From: Pseudomonas beijingensis
GTDB taxonomy: Bacteria > Pseudomonadota > Gammaproteobacteria > Pseudomonadales > Pseudomonadaceae
Assembly: GCF_030687295.1 (NCBI RefSeq)
Contig: NZ_CP117425.1
Location: 6,266,001 to 6,330,000, forward strand
Length of the DNA: 64,000 nt
Direction of reading: 5' to 3'
Positions 17,301 to 25,943 of this stretch are shown in pieces (the first letter of the stretch is position 1; the number at the start of each line of letters is the position of its first letter). A model generated the notes under the pieces. It saw nothing but the letters and a program-made list of their open reading frames with translations, was not told the DNA's origin and ran no database searches. Made by a program: the position numbers and the translations under genes.

Positions 17301-18636
17301 TTATCCTCGGATCGCCCAGAAAGCCAGGTTCAGCCCTGGGAACTGGCCGGCGATGTGGAACGCAAAGCCGCCGGAGTTGCTCAACTGCTGCCAGTGGTCG
17401 CTGCCCCGGTCGAGTTCGTAGTAGGTGGAACCGGCGTGGTACGGCAGCTGCCGTGGCGCCACCGGCAACGGCAGCAGGCCGATGCCCGGCAGTTGCAGGT
17501 TGACCAGATCGCGGATGTGCTCCACCGAACCGACCTTGCTCTGCTGGCCGAAGCGGCTGCGCAGGGTTTCGGCCGGTACATCGGCACGCACCACCAGAAT
17601 GAAACTGGCGCTGTCGAGCAAGGTCTTGTCGGCGAGCATCGCCACGTGGATGCCGTAGGCTTTCTCGACAATCGGAATCGGCGTCGCCTTGCTGTCGATC
17701 AGCATCGACAGGGCTTCGCGCAGGGCCTGCATCACCGGCGCGTAGCTGAGCGCCAGGTCATCGTGCTGGTACGGCGGGTATTGCTGCGGTCGTCGCCCGG
17801 AGGCGGTGAACGTGGAAAACTCCCCGGCCAGGCTCACCAGTTCGCTGTAGAAGCGCTCGGGGTGCAGCGGGCTCAACTGGCTCAGGTGCTGGATCAGCGG
17901 CTGAGCGCGGTTGACCAGTTGCAACAGCATGAAATCGGCGATCTCCGAGGCGCCACCGGCACCGGACGCCACCACCCGCCCGGCCAAGGCTTCACCGCGT
18001 TGATGCAGCAGGCCCAGCAGTTCACTGCGAAACGCCGCCAGCGGTTTGGAAGCGATGACATCCAGCAGCGGCGGGATGTAGGCGTCGTCGAGCACCAAGG
18101 CACGGTCAGCACGTTTTTCCTTGATGCGCACCACACCGATGGCGGCGTAGTCGCCGATGCCATCCTGCTCGGTCAACAACCGCAGGGCCCGGGAGCCGAG
18201 GGCCACTGGCGCACGGTTCTCGAACGGCGCGTTGTCGTCGCGCACTTCGCACACCTGGCTCACATACCGCGCAGCACCGAGGTCTTCGCCTTCGTCCACG
18301 GTGTCACGGGCGCCGGCACGCTTGAGCGGCAAGGCCAGGTACACCAGGCCGTCACGCAGGTTGTCATCGACGTTCAGCGGTGTGGGCGCCAGGTCATCCT
18401 GGGGAATGTTGAAGGGCGTACCGTCCGGCAGCAGGCCCCGCGCCGAGATGATCGCCAGCTTGCCCTGGGCCAGCAGGCCCTGGTCGATCAGCAGTTCGGA
18501 AAAACCCCAGGCGCCGGCCGACAATGGGCGGCTGCGTGCGTCGATGAGGGTTTTCCAGGTAGCGGTCGTGCTGTTGGAAGTGCTGCGTTCCAATGAACAT
18601 GCCTTCCGACCAGACCACGCGATTGTTCCAGGACAT
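17301..18636 (-). pseudogene. tssK: TssK baseplate protein, single-base frameshift near the N-terminus
   Basis: The ATG at 18636 opens a normal TssK start (MSWNNRVVWSEGMFIGTQHF, then QQHDRYLEN), but after 28-29 codons the frame turns into nonsense. The rest of TssK (LIDARSRPLSAGAWGFSELL onward, to the stop at 17301) is in the next frame. The minus strand reads GGAAAACCCTCATCGAC where GGAAAACCTCATCGAC would give ...YLENLIDAR..., so one extra C in the run at 18548-18550 explains it. The remaining 415 codons are intact, including the GIGLLPLPVAPRQLPYH block. TssK joins the baseplate to the membrane complex and is essential, so a true frameshift would disable the locus. Confidence 0.85.
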
Positions 18637-18651
18637 GGGGGCTCCGATTGC

Positions 18652-19159
18652 TTATTGGGCAGGGCTGGATGGGGGAACGACGACGGCGCTGCGCACGGCG
18701 CGCACGTCGAGGCTGATCTGGTATTCGGTGTATTCACGCGCCGGGACATTCATCACCGTGCGCCACAGCGACTGGTCCAGCTCGCGATAGCCCACCAGTA
18801 TTCCGATGTGTCGCGTGGCGGGGTCGAGGTCGCGTTGCAGGCTCAGTTGCTGGCCGGGCTGGATCAGCAACCTCGTCCTGGTCGATCAGGTCGGCGCCCA
18901 GCGTGGCCTGGGCCCGTTCGGCCAGGGCGAAATAATCGGAACGGCCAAAGGTCGCGGCATTTTTCAGTTCGAAAATGCGCACCCGGACCGGGGCCGGCTG
19001 GCCGGTGGCGCCGGGGTTGAGGCCGGCAATGGCATGGAAATGCAGCTCGATGGCGGCAGTGTCGGCCTCAGCTTCTTCGGGCTGGGGGTTGGCCGCATCC
19101 TTGGCGCACGCCGTCAGCAGAAGCGCGGTGGCGACTGCGAGTAAAAACCTGGGAATCAT
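18652..19159 (-). pseudogene. tssJ: TssJ outer-membrane lipoprotein, single-base frameshift
   Basis: The ATG at 19159 (AGGACGCAGG upstream) starts a lipoprotein: signal MIPRFLLAVATALLLTAC with Cys18 as lipid site. It continues with the TssJ pattern (IELHFHAIAGLNPGATGQPA, then PVRVRIFELKNAATF and SDYFALAE). After GADLIDQDEV the frame becomes Pro/Arg-rich nonsense, while the expected end (LIQPGQQLSLQRDLDPATRH, GILVGYRELDQSLWR) lies in the next frame and stops at 18652. GAGGTTGCTGATCCAG would read correctly as GAGGTGCTGATCCAG, so one extra T (18869-18870 on the plus strand) is responsible. TssJ anchors TssM to the outer membrane. Confidence 0.85.
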
Positions 19160-19227
19160 CCTGCGTCCTCAATGACGTTTGAGCTATCCGTTGTTGGCTT
19201 ATCAATATTGTTATAGGACAGCGCCGC

Positions 19228-20730
19228 TCAACGGCGTCGCTGTCGTGTGCTGTGTTCTTCGTAGGCGCGGCTGAATTCACGGCCGAACAGATCTTGGAAA
19301 TCCTCCTGGGCCTCACGGGAAATGTTGCTGTAGAGCTCGGTGAATTGCTGCCAGTACTGGGCCTGCCGCGAGCCGCTGAAAATACCGGAGAGCCCACCGG
19401 GCTTGGCCATGCGTTCTTCCAGTTGCGCTGGCTCGAAGCGCCCCAGCAAATGCTTGATCGCCGCTTCCACGCCGGCCATCACCGCCAGTTGGTGGGCCCG
19501 CAAGTCATCGAAACTGTCACGCACCGCCGCGTCCGGGGCCATGAACGCCTGGTTGCCGTGGCGCAACAGCAACAGCAGGGCTTCATCGACATTGGGGGCG
19601 AATTTCAGCGGGTTGTTTTCCACCGGCTGGATCATCGTCTGCTGGATGCGGAACTCACCCTTGAGGCTGCTGCGGGCGCGCAAGACATCGATCAGGCCTT
19701 CGACCATCAAACGATAACTGCGCCCAATGCTTTCCATCTGCGCTTCGGCCTGGGCCTTGTCCAGGCGCAACTGATCCAGCCCGGCACCGCGCAGGAAGGC
19801 TTGCAGCAAGTCGGGTTGGTTGGCCTCAATCGGGGCGACTGGAGCAACCGGAGCAACCGGAGCAACCGGAGCAACCGGAGGTGCGACCGGGGGCTCGACG
19901 CGGGTCACCGGCGCTTCACGCACGGGCGGCGGCGGAGCACTGATTTCAGCAAAGATGTCGACGAGCGGAGGCTGCGCAACAGGCGTCGCGACAGGTTCAA
20001 CCACCGGCGGTAGCGGCACCGGCGGCGAGGCCACGGGCAGCGGAGCAACCGCCACCGACGCAGGCTTGTCGCTGAACGGGTCCCAGTCGTCCGGAATCAT
20101 CGAGGCGGACGGCGGTATCACTGGCTCGACCACCGGCGGTGGGCTCGGCCGGGGAATCGGCGTCGGCGGGCGGAAATTGTGTTGCTCGGCCGGGACATGG
20201 TCAGGCTGGGTGGCCGGCGGGACACTGCTTGGGGTCAAGAAGTCGAACAGGTCCGGCAGGGTGTCCATGGCCGACACGCCCTGGAAATGCGCAGGCGAGG
20301 CCACCTGGATCGGCGACGGCGTATGCGCGGGGGCGCTCTGCTGGCCCATCAGGGCCTCGAAACTGCTGGGCGACTCGGCGAACGGGTTGCTGTCGGTGAC
20401 CGGCAGGTTGAAATCCACGCGTGCCTGGATTTCATAATCACCGATGCGAATCACTTCGCCGTCTTGCAGGGGCTCGCTGTTGCCCTTGCGCAGGCGGACG
20501 CCGGCCTTGACCAATTCCACACCATTAGTGCTGTTATCGGTTAAATAATAACGCCCGTCTTTGTATTGGATAACGCAATGTTTACCGGAAACCAGACGCT
20601 CGGGGTCCGGTAATACCCAGTCATTATCGGAATTACGGCCAATTGCCATCACCCCCTGATCCATGGACTTTTCAGAACACTGGCCTGGGGTAATTTTGTG
20701 ATAACTAGTGATAGTCAAACACAGCGGCAT
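19228..20730 (-). CDS. fha1: Fha1, FHA-domain scaffold of T6SS post-translational activation
   Basis: 500 residues. The N-terminal FHA domain spans about 25-105: MAIGRNSDNDWVLPDPERLV, then SGKHCVIQYKDG and LTDNSTNGVEL. A Pro/Val/Ala-rich linker (about 130-310) includes tandem VAP tripeptides coded by an exact 9-base repeat at 19841-19876. The C-terminal 190 residues form the conserved T6SS FHA-associated domain, with GRSYRLMVEGLIDVL and NPLKFAPNVDEALLLLL. In P. aeruginosa Fha1 is the PpkA substrate that nucleates assembly. A strong AGGAGG lies 4-5 nt before the ATG. It is the first gene of the leftward arm, divergent from tssA. Confidence 0.92.
   Translation of the reverse strand: MPLCLTITSYHKITPGQCSEKSMDQGVMAIGRNSDNDWVLPDPERLVSGKHCVIQYKDGRYYLTDNSTNGVELVKAGVRLRKGNSEPLQDGEVIRIGDYEIQARVDFNLPVTDSNPFAESPSSFEALMGQQSAPAHTPSPIQVASPAHFQGVSAMDTLPDLFDFLTPSSVPPATQPDHVPAEQHNFRPPTPIPRPSPPPVVEPVIPPSASMIPDDWDPFSDKPASVAVAPLPVASPPVPLPPVVEPVATPVAQPPLVDIFAEISAPPPPVREAPVTRVEPPVAPPVAPVAPVAPVAPVAPIEANQPDLLQAFLRGAGLDQLRLDKAQAEAQMESIGRSYRLMVEGLIDVLRARSSLKGEFRIQQTMIQPVENNPLKFAPNVDEALLLLLRHGNQAFMAPDAAVRDSFDDLRAHQLAVMAGVEAAIKHLLGRFEPAQLEERMAKPGGLSGIFSGSRQAQYWQQFTELYSNISREAQEDFQDLFGREFSRAYEEHSTRQRRR
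19841..19876. repeat. 9-bp tandem repeat in the fha1 linker
   Basis: Four exact head-to-tail copies of GGAGCAACC (plus strand), flanked by near copies (GGGGCGACT and GGAGGTGCGACC). On the coding strand each unit encodes a three-residue Val-Ala-Pro step in the linker. Because the unit is a multiple of three, slippage would lengthen or shorten the linker without breaking the gene. Confidence 0.85.
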
Positions 20731-21146
20731 CTTGCCTCCTTGCTGAATACTTCGCGCGCGGGCGGGAGTGAGGGGTCAGGCCCTGACAACCCGCCGGCAA
20801 CCTTGCCAACAACCGTGAAAACGGCTTTTTGCCAGCATGATTGCTGATCATAACCGGCTTGCGTGACAAAAACCCCACGTCAGTTGCCGCTTCGACCGGT
20901 AGGTCGGGCAGGCTGTTAAGCGCATCACAACTGTTACAGAGGGGCTACACTGGTGAAATAGCTTACCTTGACAAGCGATAAGTACTACACCAAAAATGCA
21001 CAACTTCTTGAATATAGATGATGGCACTTTAAAATCATTGCAGATCTAAAGGGCCATTATCGTCAAGGAACATGTGAAGTTTTATCCGAAACTTGCGTGT
21101 GAACTGCCCGACTTCTATCAAGCGGGTGATAGGGAGATCGATCCAA
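20731..21146. promoter_or_regulatory. Divergent promoter region between fha1 and tssA
   Basis: 416 bases without a gene, serving two divergent operons. The fha1 side has AAGGAGGCAAG directly before the ATG. The tssA side has a TTGACA hexamer at 20968-20973 but no convincing -10 at 16-18 bases. It also has GGA triplets in the likely leader, in TCAAGGAACATG (about 21064-21075) and ATAGGGAGAT (about 21129-21138), the latter covering the tssA ribosome-binding site. In P. aeruginosa both leaders of this region are repressed post-transcriptionally by RsmA through GGA-containing sites; the same here is plausible but inferred. No sigma-54 -24/-12 element was found. Confidence 0.5.
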
Positions 21147-22185
21147 GTGGATGTGCCTTTGTTGCTCGCCGCCGTTTCCGCGACTTCGCCGTGCGGTGAA
21201 GATCTGGAATATGACGCGGATTTCCTGCGCCTGGAGCGCGACTCCCGGGGCCAACCCGAGCGCAGCATGGGCGATTCGATCCTGCCTGCCGAACCCCCTG
21301 AATGGCGCAGCATCCAGCAGCAGAGCCTGGACTTGCTGCAACGCAGCAAAGACCTGCGCATCACCCATTTCCTGATGCAAAGCTCCCTGGCCCTCGAAGG
21401 CCTGCCGGGCATGGCCCGTGTGCTGACGCTGATCAGCGAGTTGCTCAAGCAATACTGGGCCGAACTGCATCCGCGCCTGGACGCCGATGACGACAATGAC
21501 CCCACCGTGCGCATCAATGCCCTCGCCGGCCTGACGTCCGATGTCACTCTCCGCCTGCTGCGCGAAAGCATCCTGACCCGTTCGCGGACCTTCGGTGCCG
21601 TCAGCCTGCGCGCCGCCGCCAACGCCAGTGGCCTGCAAAGTTTTCCGGATGAAAACCTCGGCGCCGAACAACTCGCCGGTGCCCTGCTCGACAGCGATCC
21701 CGAGCAGTTGGAAATTACCCGCGCCGCCGCTGCTCGAAGCCCGCAGCGCCGCCGAAGCCATCGAGCAGCAGGTCAGCGACCAGGTCGGTTCCGCCCAAGG
21801 CGTGGACCTCGGCCCGTTGAAGCAACCGTTGAAGATGGCCCTGCAGATTCTCGGTCAGTTCGCCCCGCAGAGTGGCGACAGCGCCCTGCCCGATTCCGTG
21901 AGCGACGACAGCGCCGCAACAACAGAATATGCCAGCGCGCCAAGCGCACCGCGCCACACCAGCGACAGCACCGTCAGCGGCGACATCAACAACCGTGACG
22001 ACGTGCTGCGCAGCCTGGACCGAATTCTCGCTTACTACACCCGTCATGAGCCCTCCAGCCCGCTGCCGGTGCTGTTGAATCGGGCCAAGAATCTGGTGCA
22101 CGCCGATTTCGCGGCCATTGTGCGCAACCTGATTCCCGACGGCATGAGTCAATTTGAAAACCTGCGCGGCCCAGACAGCGAATAA
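21147..22185 (+). pseudogene. tssA: TssA cap/baseplate protein, single-base frameshift
   Basis: The preferred start is the GTG at 21147 (AGGGAG 10 nt upstream), giving (M)DVPLLLAAVSATSPCGEDLE and the ImpA_N domain (DADFLRLERDSRGQPE and EPPEWRSI). About 190 residues in, after EQLEIT, the frame becomes Arg/Pro-rich nonsense ending at 21998. The true C-terminus (LLEARSAAEAIEQQVSDQV, then ILAYYTRHEPSSPLPVLLNR and DGMSQFENLRG) is in the next frame and ends at 22185. One extra base in the GCC/GC run at 21721-21731 explains it. The C-terminal YYTRHEPSSPLPVLL block is diagnostic of TssA. TssA primes baseplate and tail polymerisation. Confidence 0.85.
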
Positions 22186-22266
22186 AAAGCGAGCGGATCA
22201 CGCAGTCACGTCACCGGCACCCCCGATGACGCCAACACCGTCGCTCAAGCGACCAGGAGCAGCAAC

Positions 22267-22773
22267 GTGGCGAAGCAAAGTTCTCAGAAATTCAGCGCGC
22301 GCAACCGCGCGCCTCGAGTGCAGATCGAGTACGACGTCGAGCTCTACGGCGCCGAGAAAAAGGTCCAGTTGCCCTTCGTCATGGGCGTCATGGCCGACCT
22401 CGCCGGCAAGCCCGCCGAGCCTCTGGCAGCGGTAGCCGACCGCAAGTTCCTCGAGATCGACGTCGACAACTTCGACTCGCGCCTCAAGGCCATGCAGCCG
22501 CGCGTGGCGTTCCATGTGCCTAACGAACTGACCGGCGAAGGCAACCTGAGCCTGGACCTGACGTTTGAAAGCATGGACGACTTCAGCCCGGCGGCCGTGG
22601 CCCGCAAGGTCGACTCGCTGAACAAGCTGCTCGAAGCGCGCACCCAGTTGGCCAACCTGCTGACCTACATGGACGGCAAGACCGGCGCCGAAGAAATCAT
22701 CATGAAGGCGATCAAGGACCCAGCGCTGTTGCAGGCCCTGGCGAGCGCGCCGAAGCCAGCACAGGACCAATGA
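22267..22773 (+). CDS. tssB: TssB, small contractile-sheath subunit
   Basis: 168 residues from a GTG start. RNRAPRVQIEYDVELYGAEK, then QLPFVMGVMADLAG and FLEIDVDNFDSRL are characteristic of TssB/VipA. The C-terminal region ANLLTYMDGKTGAEEIIMKA follows the usual pattern. TssB pairs with TssC to make the cytoplasmic sheath whose contraction drives the Hcp tube out. Its TGA overlaps an ATG of tssC (22770), although the better tssC start lies 6 nt further on. An 81-nt gap without a visible gene separates it from tssA. Confidence 0.95.
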   Translation: MAKQSSQKFSARNRAPRVQIEYDVELYGAEKKVQLPFVMGVMADLAGKPAEPLAAVADRKFLEIDVDNFDSRLKAMQPRVAFHVPNELTGEGNLSLDLTFESMDDFSPAAVARKVDSLNKLLEARTQLANLLTYMDGKTGAEEIIMKAIKDPALLQALASAPKPAQDQ

Positions 22774-22775
22774 TC

Positions 22776-24272
22776 ATGACTGACAATACAGCCCGCGAAG
22801 GCGTGCAAAACCTGGGCGCCACTCAAGAAACCAGCGAGTTTGCGTCCCTGCTGCTGCAAGAATTCAAACCCAAGACCGAGCGCGCCCGCGAAGCCGTCGA
22901 GACGGCCGTGCGCACCCTGGCCGAGCAGGCCCTGGCGCAGACCGACCTGGTGTCCAACGACGCCATCAAGTCGATCGAATCGATCATCGCCGCCATCGAC
23001 GCCAAGCTCACCGCCCAGGTCAACCAGGTCATCCACCACCCGGACTTCCAGCAACTGGAAAGCGCCTGGCGTGGCCTGCACTACCTGGTCAACAACACCG
23101 AGACCGATGAGCAGCTCAAGATCCGCGTGCTCAACATCTCCAAGACCGACCTGCACAAGACCCTGAAGAAATTCAAGGGCACCGCGTGGGACCAGAGCCC
23201 GCTCTTCAAGAAGATGTACGAAGAAGAATACGGCCAGTTCGGCGGCGAGCCTTACGGCTGCCTGGTGGGCGACTACTACTTCGACCAGTCGCCACCGGAT
23301 GTCGAGTTGCTGGGCGAGCTGTCGAAAGTCTGCGCGGCCATGCACTCGCCATTCATTGCGGCGGCATCGCCGACCGTGATGGGCATGGGCTCGTGGCAGG
23401 AACTGTCGAACCCGCGCGACCTGACCAAGATCTTCACCACCCCGGAATACGCCGGCTGGCGCTCGCTGCGTGAATCGGAAGACTCGCGCTACATCGGCCT
23501 GACCATGCCGCGCTTCCTGGCGCGCCTGCCGTATGGCGCCAAGACCGACCCGGTGGAAGCCTTCGCTTTCGAAGAAAACACCGACGGTGCCGACAGCTCC
23601 AAGTACACCTGGGCCAACGCCGCCTACGCGATGGCGGTGAACATCAACCGTTCGTTCAAACACTTCGGCTGGTGCTCGCGCATCCGTGGCGTGGAATCCG
23701 GCGGCGAAGTGGAAAACCTGCCAGCCCACACGTTCCCGACCGACGACGGTGGCGTGGACATGAAGTGCCCGACCGAAATCGCCATTTCGGACCGCCGTGA
23801 AGCGGAACTGGCGAAGAACGGTTTCATGCCGCTGCTGCACAAGAAAAACACCGACTTCGCCGCGTTCATCGGCGCCCAGTCGTTGCAGAAACCGGCCGAA
23901 TACGACGACCCGGACGCCACCGCCAACGCCAACCTGGCCGCACGCCTGCCGTACCTGTTCGCCACCTGCCGGTTCGCTCACTACTTGAAGTGCATCGTGC
24001 GCGACAAGATCGGTTCCTTCAAAGAGAAGGACGAGATGCAGCGCTGGTTGCAGGACTGGATCCTCAACTACGTCGACGGTGACCCGGCGCACTCCACCGA
24101 GACCACCAAGGCCCAGCATCCACTGGCTGCCGCCGAAGTGATCGTTGAAGAAGTCGAAGGCAACCCGGGGTACTACAACTCCAAGTTCTACCTGCGCCCG
24201 CACTACCAGCTCGAAGGGCTGACCGTGTCGCTGCGCCTGGTATCGAAACTGCCTTCGGCCAAGGGCGCGTAA
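22776..24272 (+). CDS. tssC: TssC, large contractile-sheath subunit
   Basis: 498 residues from the ATG at 22776; an ATG at 22770 overlapping the tssB stop is possible, but AGGA lies at a better distance (9 nt) from the second. Family hallmarks: FASLLLQEFKPKTERAREAV, HHPDFQQLESAWRGLHYLV, PYGCLVGDYYFDQSPPDVEL, RFLARLPYG, WCSRIRGVESGGEVENLP, PTEIAISDRREAELAKNGF and the end PHYQLEGLTVSLRLVSKLP. Full length for the family. It co-assembles with TssB. Confidence 0.95.
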   Translation: MTDNTAREGVQNLGATQETSEFASLLLQEFKPKTERAREAVETAVRTLAEQALAQTDLVSNDAIKSIESIIAAIDAKLTAQVNQVIHHPDFQQLESAWRGLHYLVNNTETDEQLKIRVLNISKTDLHKTLKKFKGTAWDQSPLFKKMYEEEYGQFGGEPYGCLVGDYYFDQSPPDVELLGELSKVCAAMHSPFIAAASPTVMGMGSWQELSNPRDLTKIFTTPEYAGWRSLRESEDSRYIGLTMPRFLARLPYGAKTDPVEAFAFEENTDGADSSKYTWANAAYAMAVNINRSFKHFGWCSRIRGVESGGEVENLPAHTFPTDDGGVDMKCPTEIAISDRREAELAKNGFMPLLHKKNTDFAAFIGAQSLQKPAEYDDPDATANANLAARLPYLFATCRFAHYLKCIVRDKIGSFKEKDEMQRWLQDWILNYVDGDPAHSTETTKAQHPLAAAEVIVEEVEGNPGYYNSKFYLRPHYQLEGLTVSLRLVSKLPSAKGA

Positions 24273-24298
24273 AGCTTTACTGAACGGTACAAGGCCAA

Positions 24299-24388
24299 TG
24301 TGGGAGCGAGCTTGCTCGCGATGGCGGTGGATCAGTTGTCATGAGCATGCCTGACACTCCGCTATCGCGAGCAAGCTCGCTCCCACAG
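24299..24388. repeat. REPIN between tssC and hcp
   Basis: Two REP elements in inverted orientation (24299-24324 and 24363-24388) separated by about 38 bases. It fills most of the 223-base gap between tssC and hcp. The folded transcript would be a long stem-loop, which may protect or separate the hcp message. Confidence 0.85.
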
Positions 24389-24495
24389 AGGATCTTCAGT
24401 GAATTGGAGATCGCCTTCGTAGCGTTCAACGGCAGTAATTTCGCAAGGTCAGCGTCAACCAAACAATGTGGTTAGAAACCACACAGGGAGAAAAC

Positions 24496-24984
24496 ATGGC
24501 TGTTGATATTTTCATCAAGATCGGCGACATCAAGGGCGAGTCCATGGACAAGGCCCACAAGGACGAGATCGATGTCCTGAACTGGAGCTGGGGCATGTCC
24601 CAGTCCGGCAACATGCACGTGGGCAGCGGCGGTGGTGCGGGCAAGGTCAACGTCCAGGACCTGTCCCTGACCAAGTTCGTCGACAAGGCGTCGCCAAACC
24701 TGATGATGCACTGCGCCAGCGGCAAGCACATCGACAAGGTCAAGCTGACCGTGCGCAAGGCCGGTGGTGAGAGCCAGGTCGAGTACATGATCATCAACCT
24801 GGAAGAAGTGCTGGTCACTTCCCTGAGCACCGGCGGCTCGGGCAGCGATGATCGCCTGACCGAAAACGTCACCCTGAACTTCGCCAAGGTGCTGGTGGAC
24901 TACCAGCCACAGAAAGCCGATGGCACCAAGGAAGGCGGCCCGGTCAAGTTCGGCTGGAACATCCGTCAGAACGTCAAGGTGTAA
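24496..24984 (+). CDS. hcp: Hcp, T6SS inner-tube protein
   Basis: 162 residues from the ATG at 24496, with AGGGAG 4-9 nt upstream; an upstream in-frame ATG at 24466 gives an atypical extension and is rejected. The sequence MAVDIFIKIGDIKGES, IDVLNWSWGMSQSGNMH and LSLTKFVDKASPNLMMHCA is a typical Hcp1-type hexameric ring protein of the same length as P. aeruginosa Hcp1. It stacks into the tube and can carry small effectors in its lumen. The gene stands apart from its neighbours, with a REPIN before it and a hairpin after it, which fits separate and abundant expression. Confidence 0.96.
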   Translation: MAVDIFIKIGDIKGESMDKAHKDEIDVLNWSWGMSQSGNMHVGSGGGAGKVNVQDLSLTKFVDKASPNLMMHCASGKHIDKVKLTVRKAGGESQVEYMIINLEEVLVTSLSTGGSGSDDRLTENVTLNFAKVLVDYQPQKADGTKEGGPVKFGWNIRQNVKV

Positions 24985-24987
24985 TCG

Positions 24988-25021
24988 AACACGCCCCCGG
25001 TGCCACGCGCCGGGGGTGTTT
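24988..25021 (+). terminator. Rho-independent terminator or attenuator after hcp
   Basis: AACACGCCCCCGG / CCGGGGGTGTTT pair around a GC-rich loop, starting 3 bases after the hcp stop codon and ending in TTT. The stem is strong but the U-tract is short (TTTGGT), so partial read-through into the effector and tssE genes is likely. This would give more hcp than downstream message. Confidence 0.6.
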
Positions 25022-25065
25022 GGTGCTTGCTCGAATCCAACCCTTTCCCACGTGGTATCTGAGTC

Positions 25066-25506
25066 ATGGCCAAGCCTTCGTTTATCAATTTGTGGAACAG
25101 CTATCCCACCACCTCCACACCCTGTGACGGGCCTTGGGATAATCAGTGCGCTATCCGGATGAGCATCACGCTCAATGCGGAACAGACGATCAAGGTCAAC
25201 AAGTCGACTTACAGCGAACCCAAGTGTGCACACGAACATGCTCGGGGCGCCGAGTCGTTGGCCAGCTGGCTTTGGCGTCATCATCTGGGTCGTCCAACGA
25301 TTCTGACCGGAAGCGCCGAGGACCGCCGCACACTCAATCAGAAGACAGGAATCATTTTCTTCAAGGACTGTTTTGCACGGCTCGGGCAATCCGAAGAAGC
25401 CCGTACCGGCGACCATATCGACCTATGGAATCGCGGCAGAGTCACCGGCGACTTCGCCGATCAGGCTCATCGCTCAAAGCAAGTCTGGTTTTGGGAGCTG
25501 CCATGA
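25066..25506 (+). CDS. tae4: Tae4-family peptidoglycan amidase effector
   Basis: 146 residues. The start INLWNSYP and the block PCDGPWDNQCAIRMSITL match Tae4, with Cys28 in DNQCAIR as nucleophile. TGDHIDLWN holds the catalytic His117, and Asp119 or Asp129 would complete the triad. Tae4 enzymes cleave the gamma-D-Glu-mDAP bond in target-cell peptidoglycan after delivery to the periplasm; there is no signal peptide, as expected for T6SS cargo. It sits between hcp and tssE, the place of tagJ in P. aeruginosa HSI-I, and its stop overlaps the next gene by 4 nt. Small size and position suggest transport inside Hcp. Confidence 0.85.
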   Translation: MAKPSFINLWNSYPTTSTPCDGPWDNQCAIRMSITLNAEQTIKVNKSTYSEPKCAHEHARGAESLASWLWRHHLGRPTILTGSAEDRRTLNQKTGIIFFKDCFARLGQSEEARTGDHIDLWNRGRVTGDFADQAHRSKQVWFWELP

Positions 25507-25943
25507 TCAAACGAGCGCTGCTGGCGGCGTTGTCGAGCAGTCTTTTCCTAAGCCTGAACGCTTGCGCCGAACAGACCGACCCTGCGGCTGCACAAAGCGT
25601 TCAGGTCGATCTCGCCGGCCAGACCCTGACCCTGGAAAACCACGGTCAACGTTGTGCCTTGCGCAAACCAGACCAAAGCCTGCTCACGCTGGACATGCCG
25701 TGGCCCTGCCACTTGAGCGTCGACCGTAAAGGCTTGCCACGCGTCGAGCGTTTTAACAACGCCTTGATCATCATCGTGCAGCATTTCGAACCAGAACCGG
25801 CGCCCAGCACTGAATGTCGCTCTCAATACCAAGCCATCAGACAAATCGAAGGCCGGCTGGAGGCATCGATTGTGGCCGGTGGCGGCCGTTGCATGGCCGG
25901 CGCCCTTGATCAGAAAAACTTTGTGGCCCTTTTTACGTGGTAA
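25503..25943 (+). CDS. Candidate periplasmic immunity protein for Tae4
   Basis: 146 residues starting [21 protein letters not shown] signal sequence ends near LNAC, so the product is periplasmic or a lipoprotein with Cys20. The mature part has several further cysteines ([32 protein letters not shown]) that could form disulfides, and reads as beta-rich. It overlaps tae4 (ATGA) and tssE by a few bases. Position, export and coupling argue for immunity to Tae4. By eye it does not resemble the small all-helical Tai4 proteins, so it may be a different immunity family; that needs a profile search. Confidence 0.65.
   Translation: MIKRALLAALSSSLFLSLNACAEQTDPAAAQSVQVDLAGQTLTLENHGQRCALRKPDQSLLTLDMPWPCHLSVDRKGLPRVERFNNALIIIVQHFEPEPAPSTECRSQYQAIRQIEGRLEASIVAGGGRCMAGALDQKNFVALFTW

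Noticed and set aside
21020..21045. TGGCAC followed by TTGC upstream of tssA, suggesting a sigma-54 promoter
   Set aside because: The spacing between the GG and GC elements is about 16 bases rather than the required 10, so it cannot be a -24/-12 promoter.
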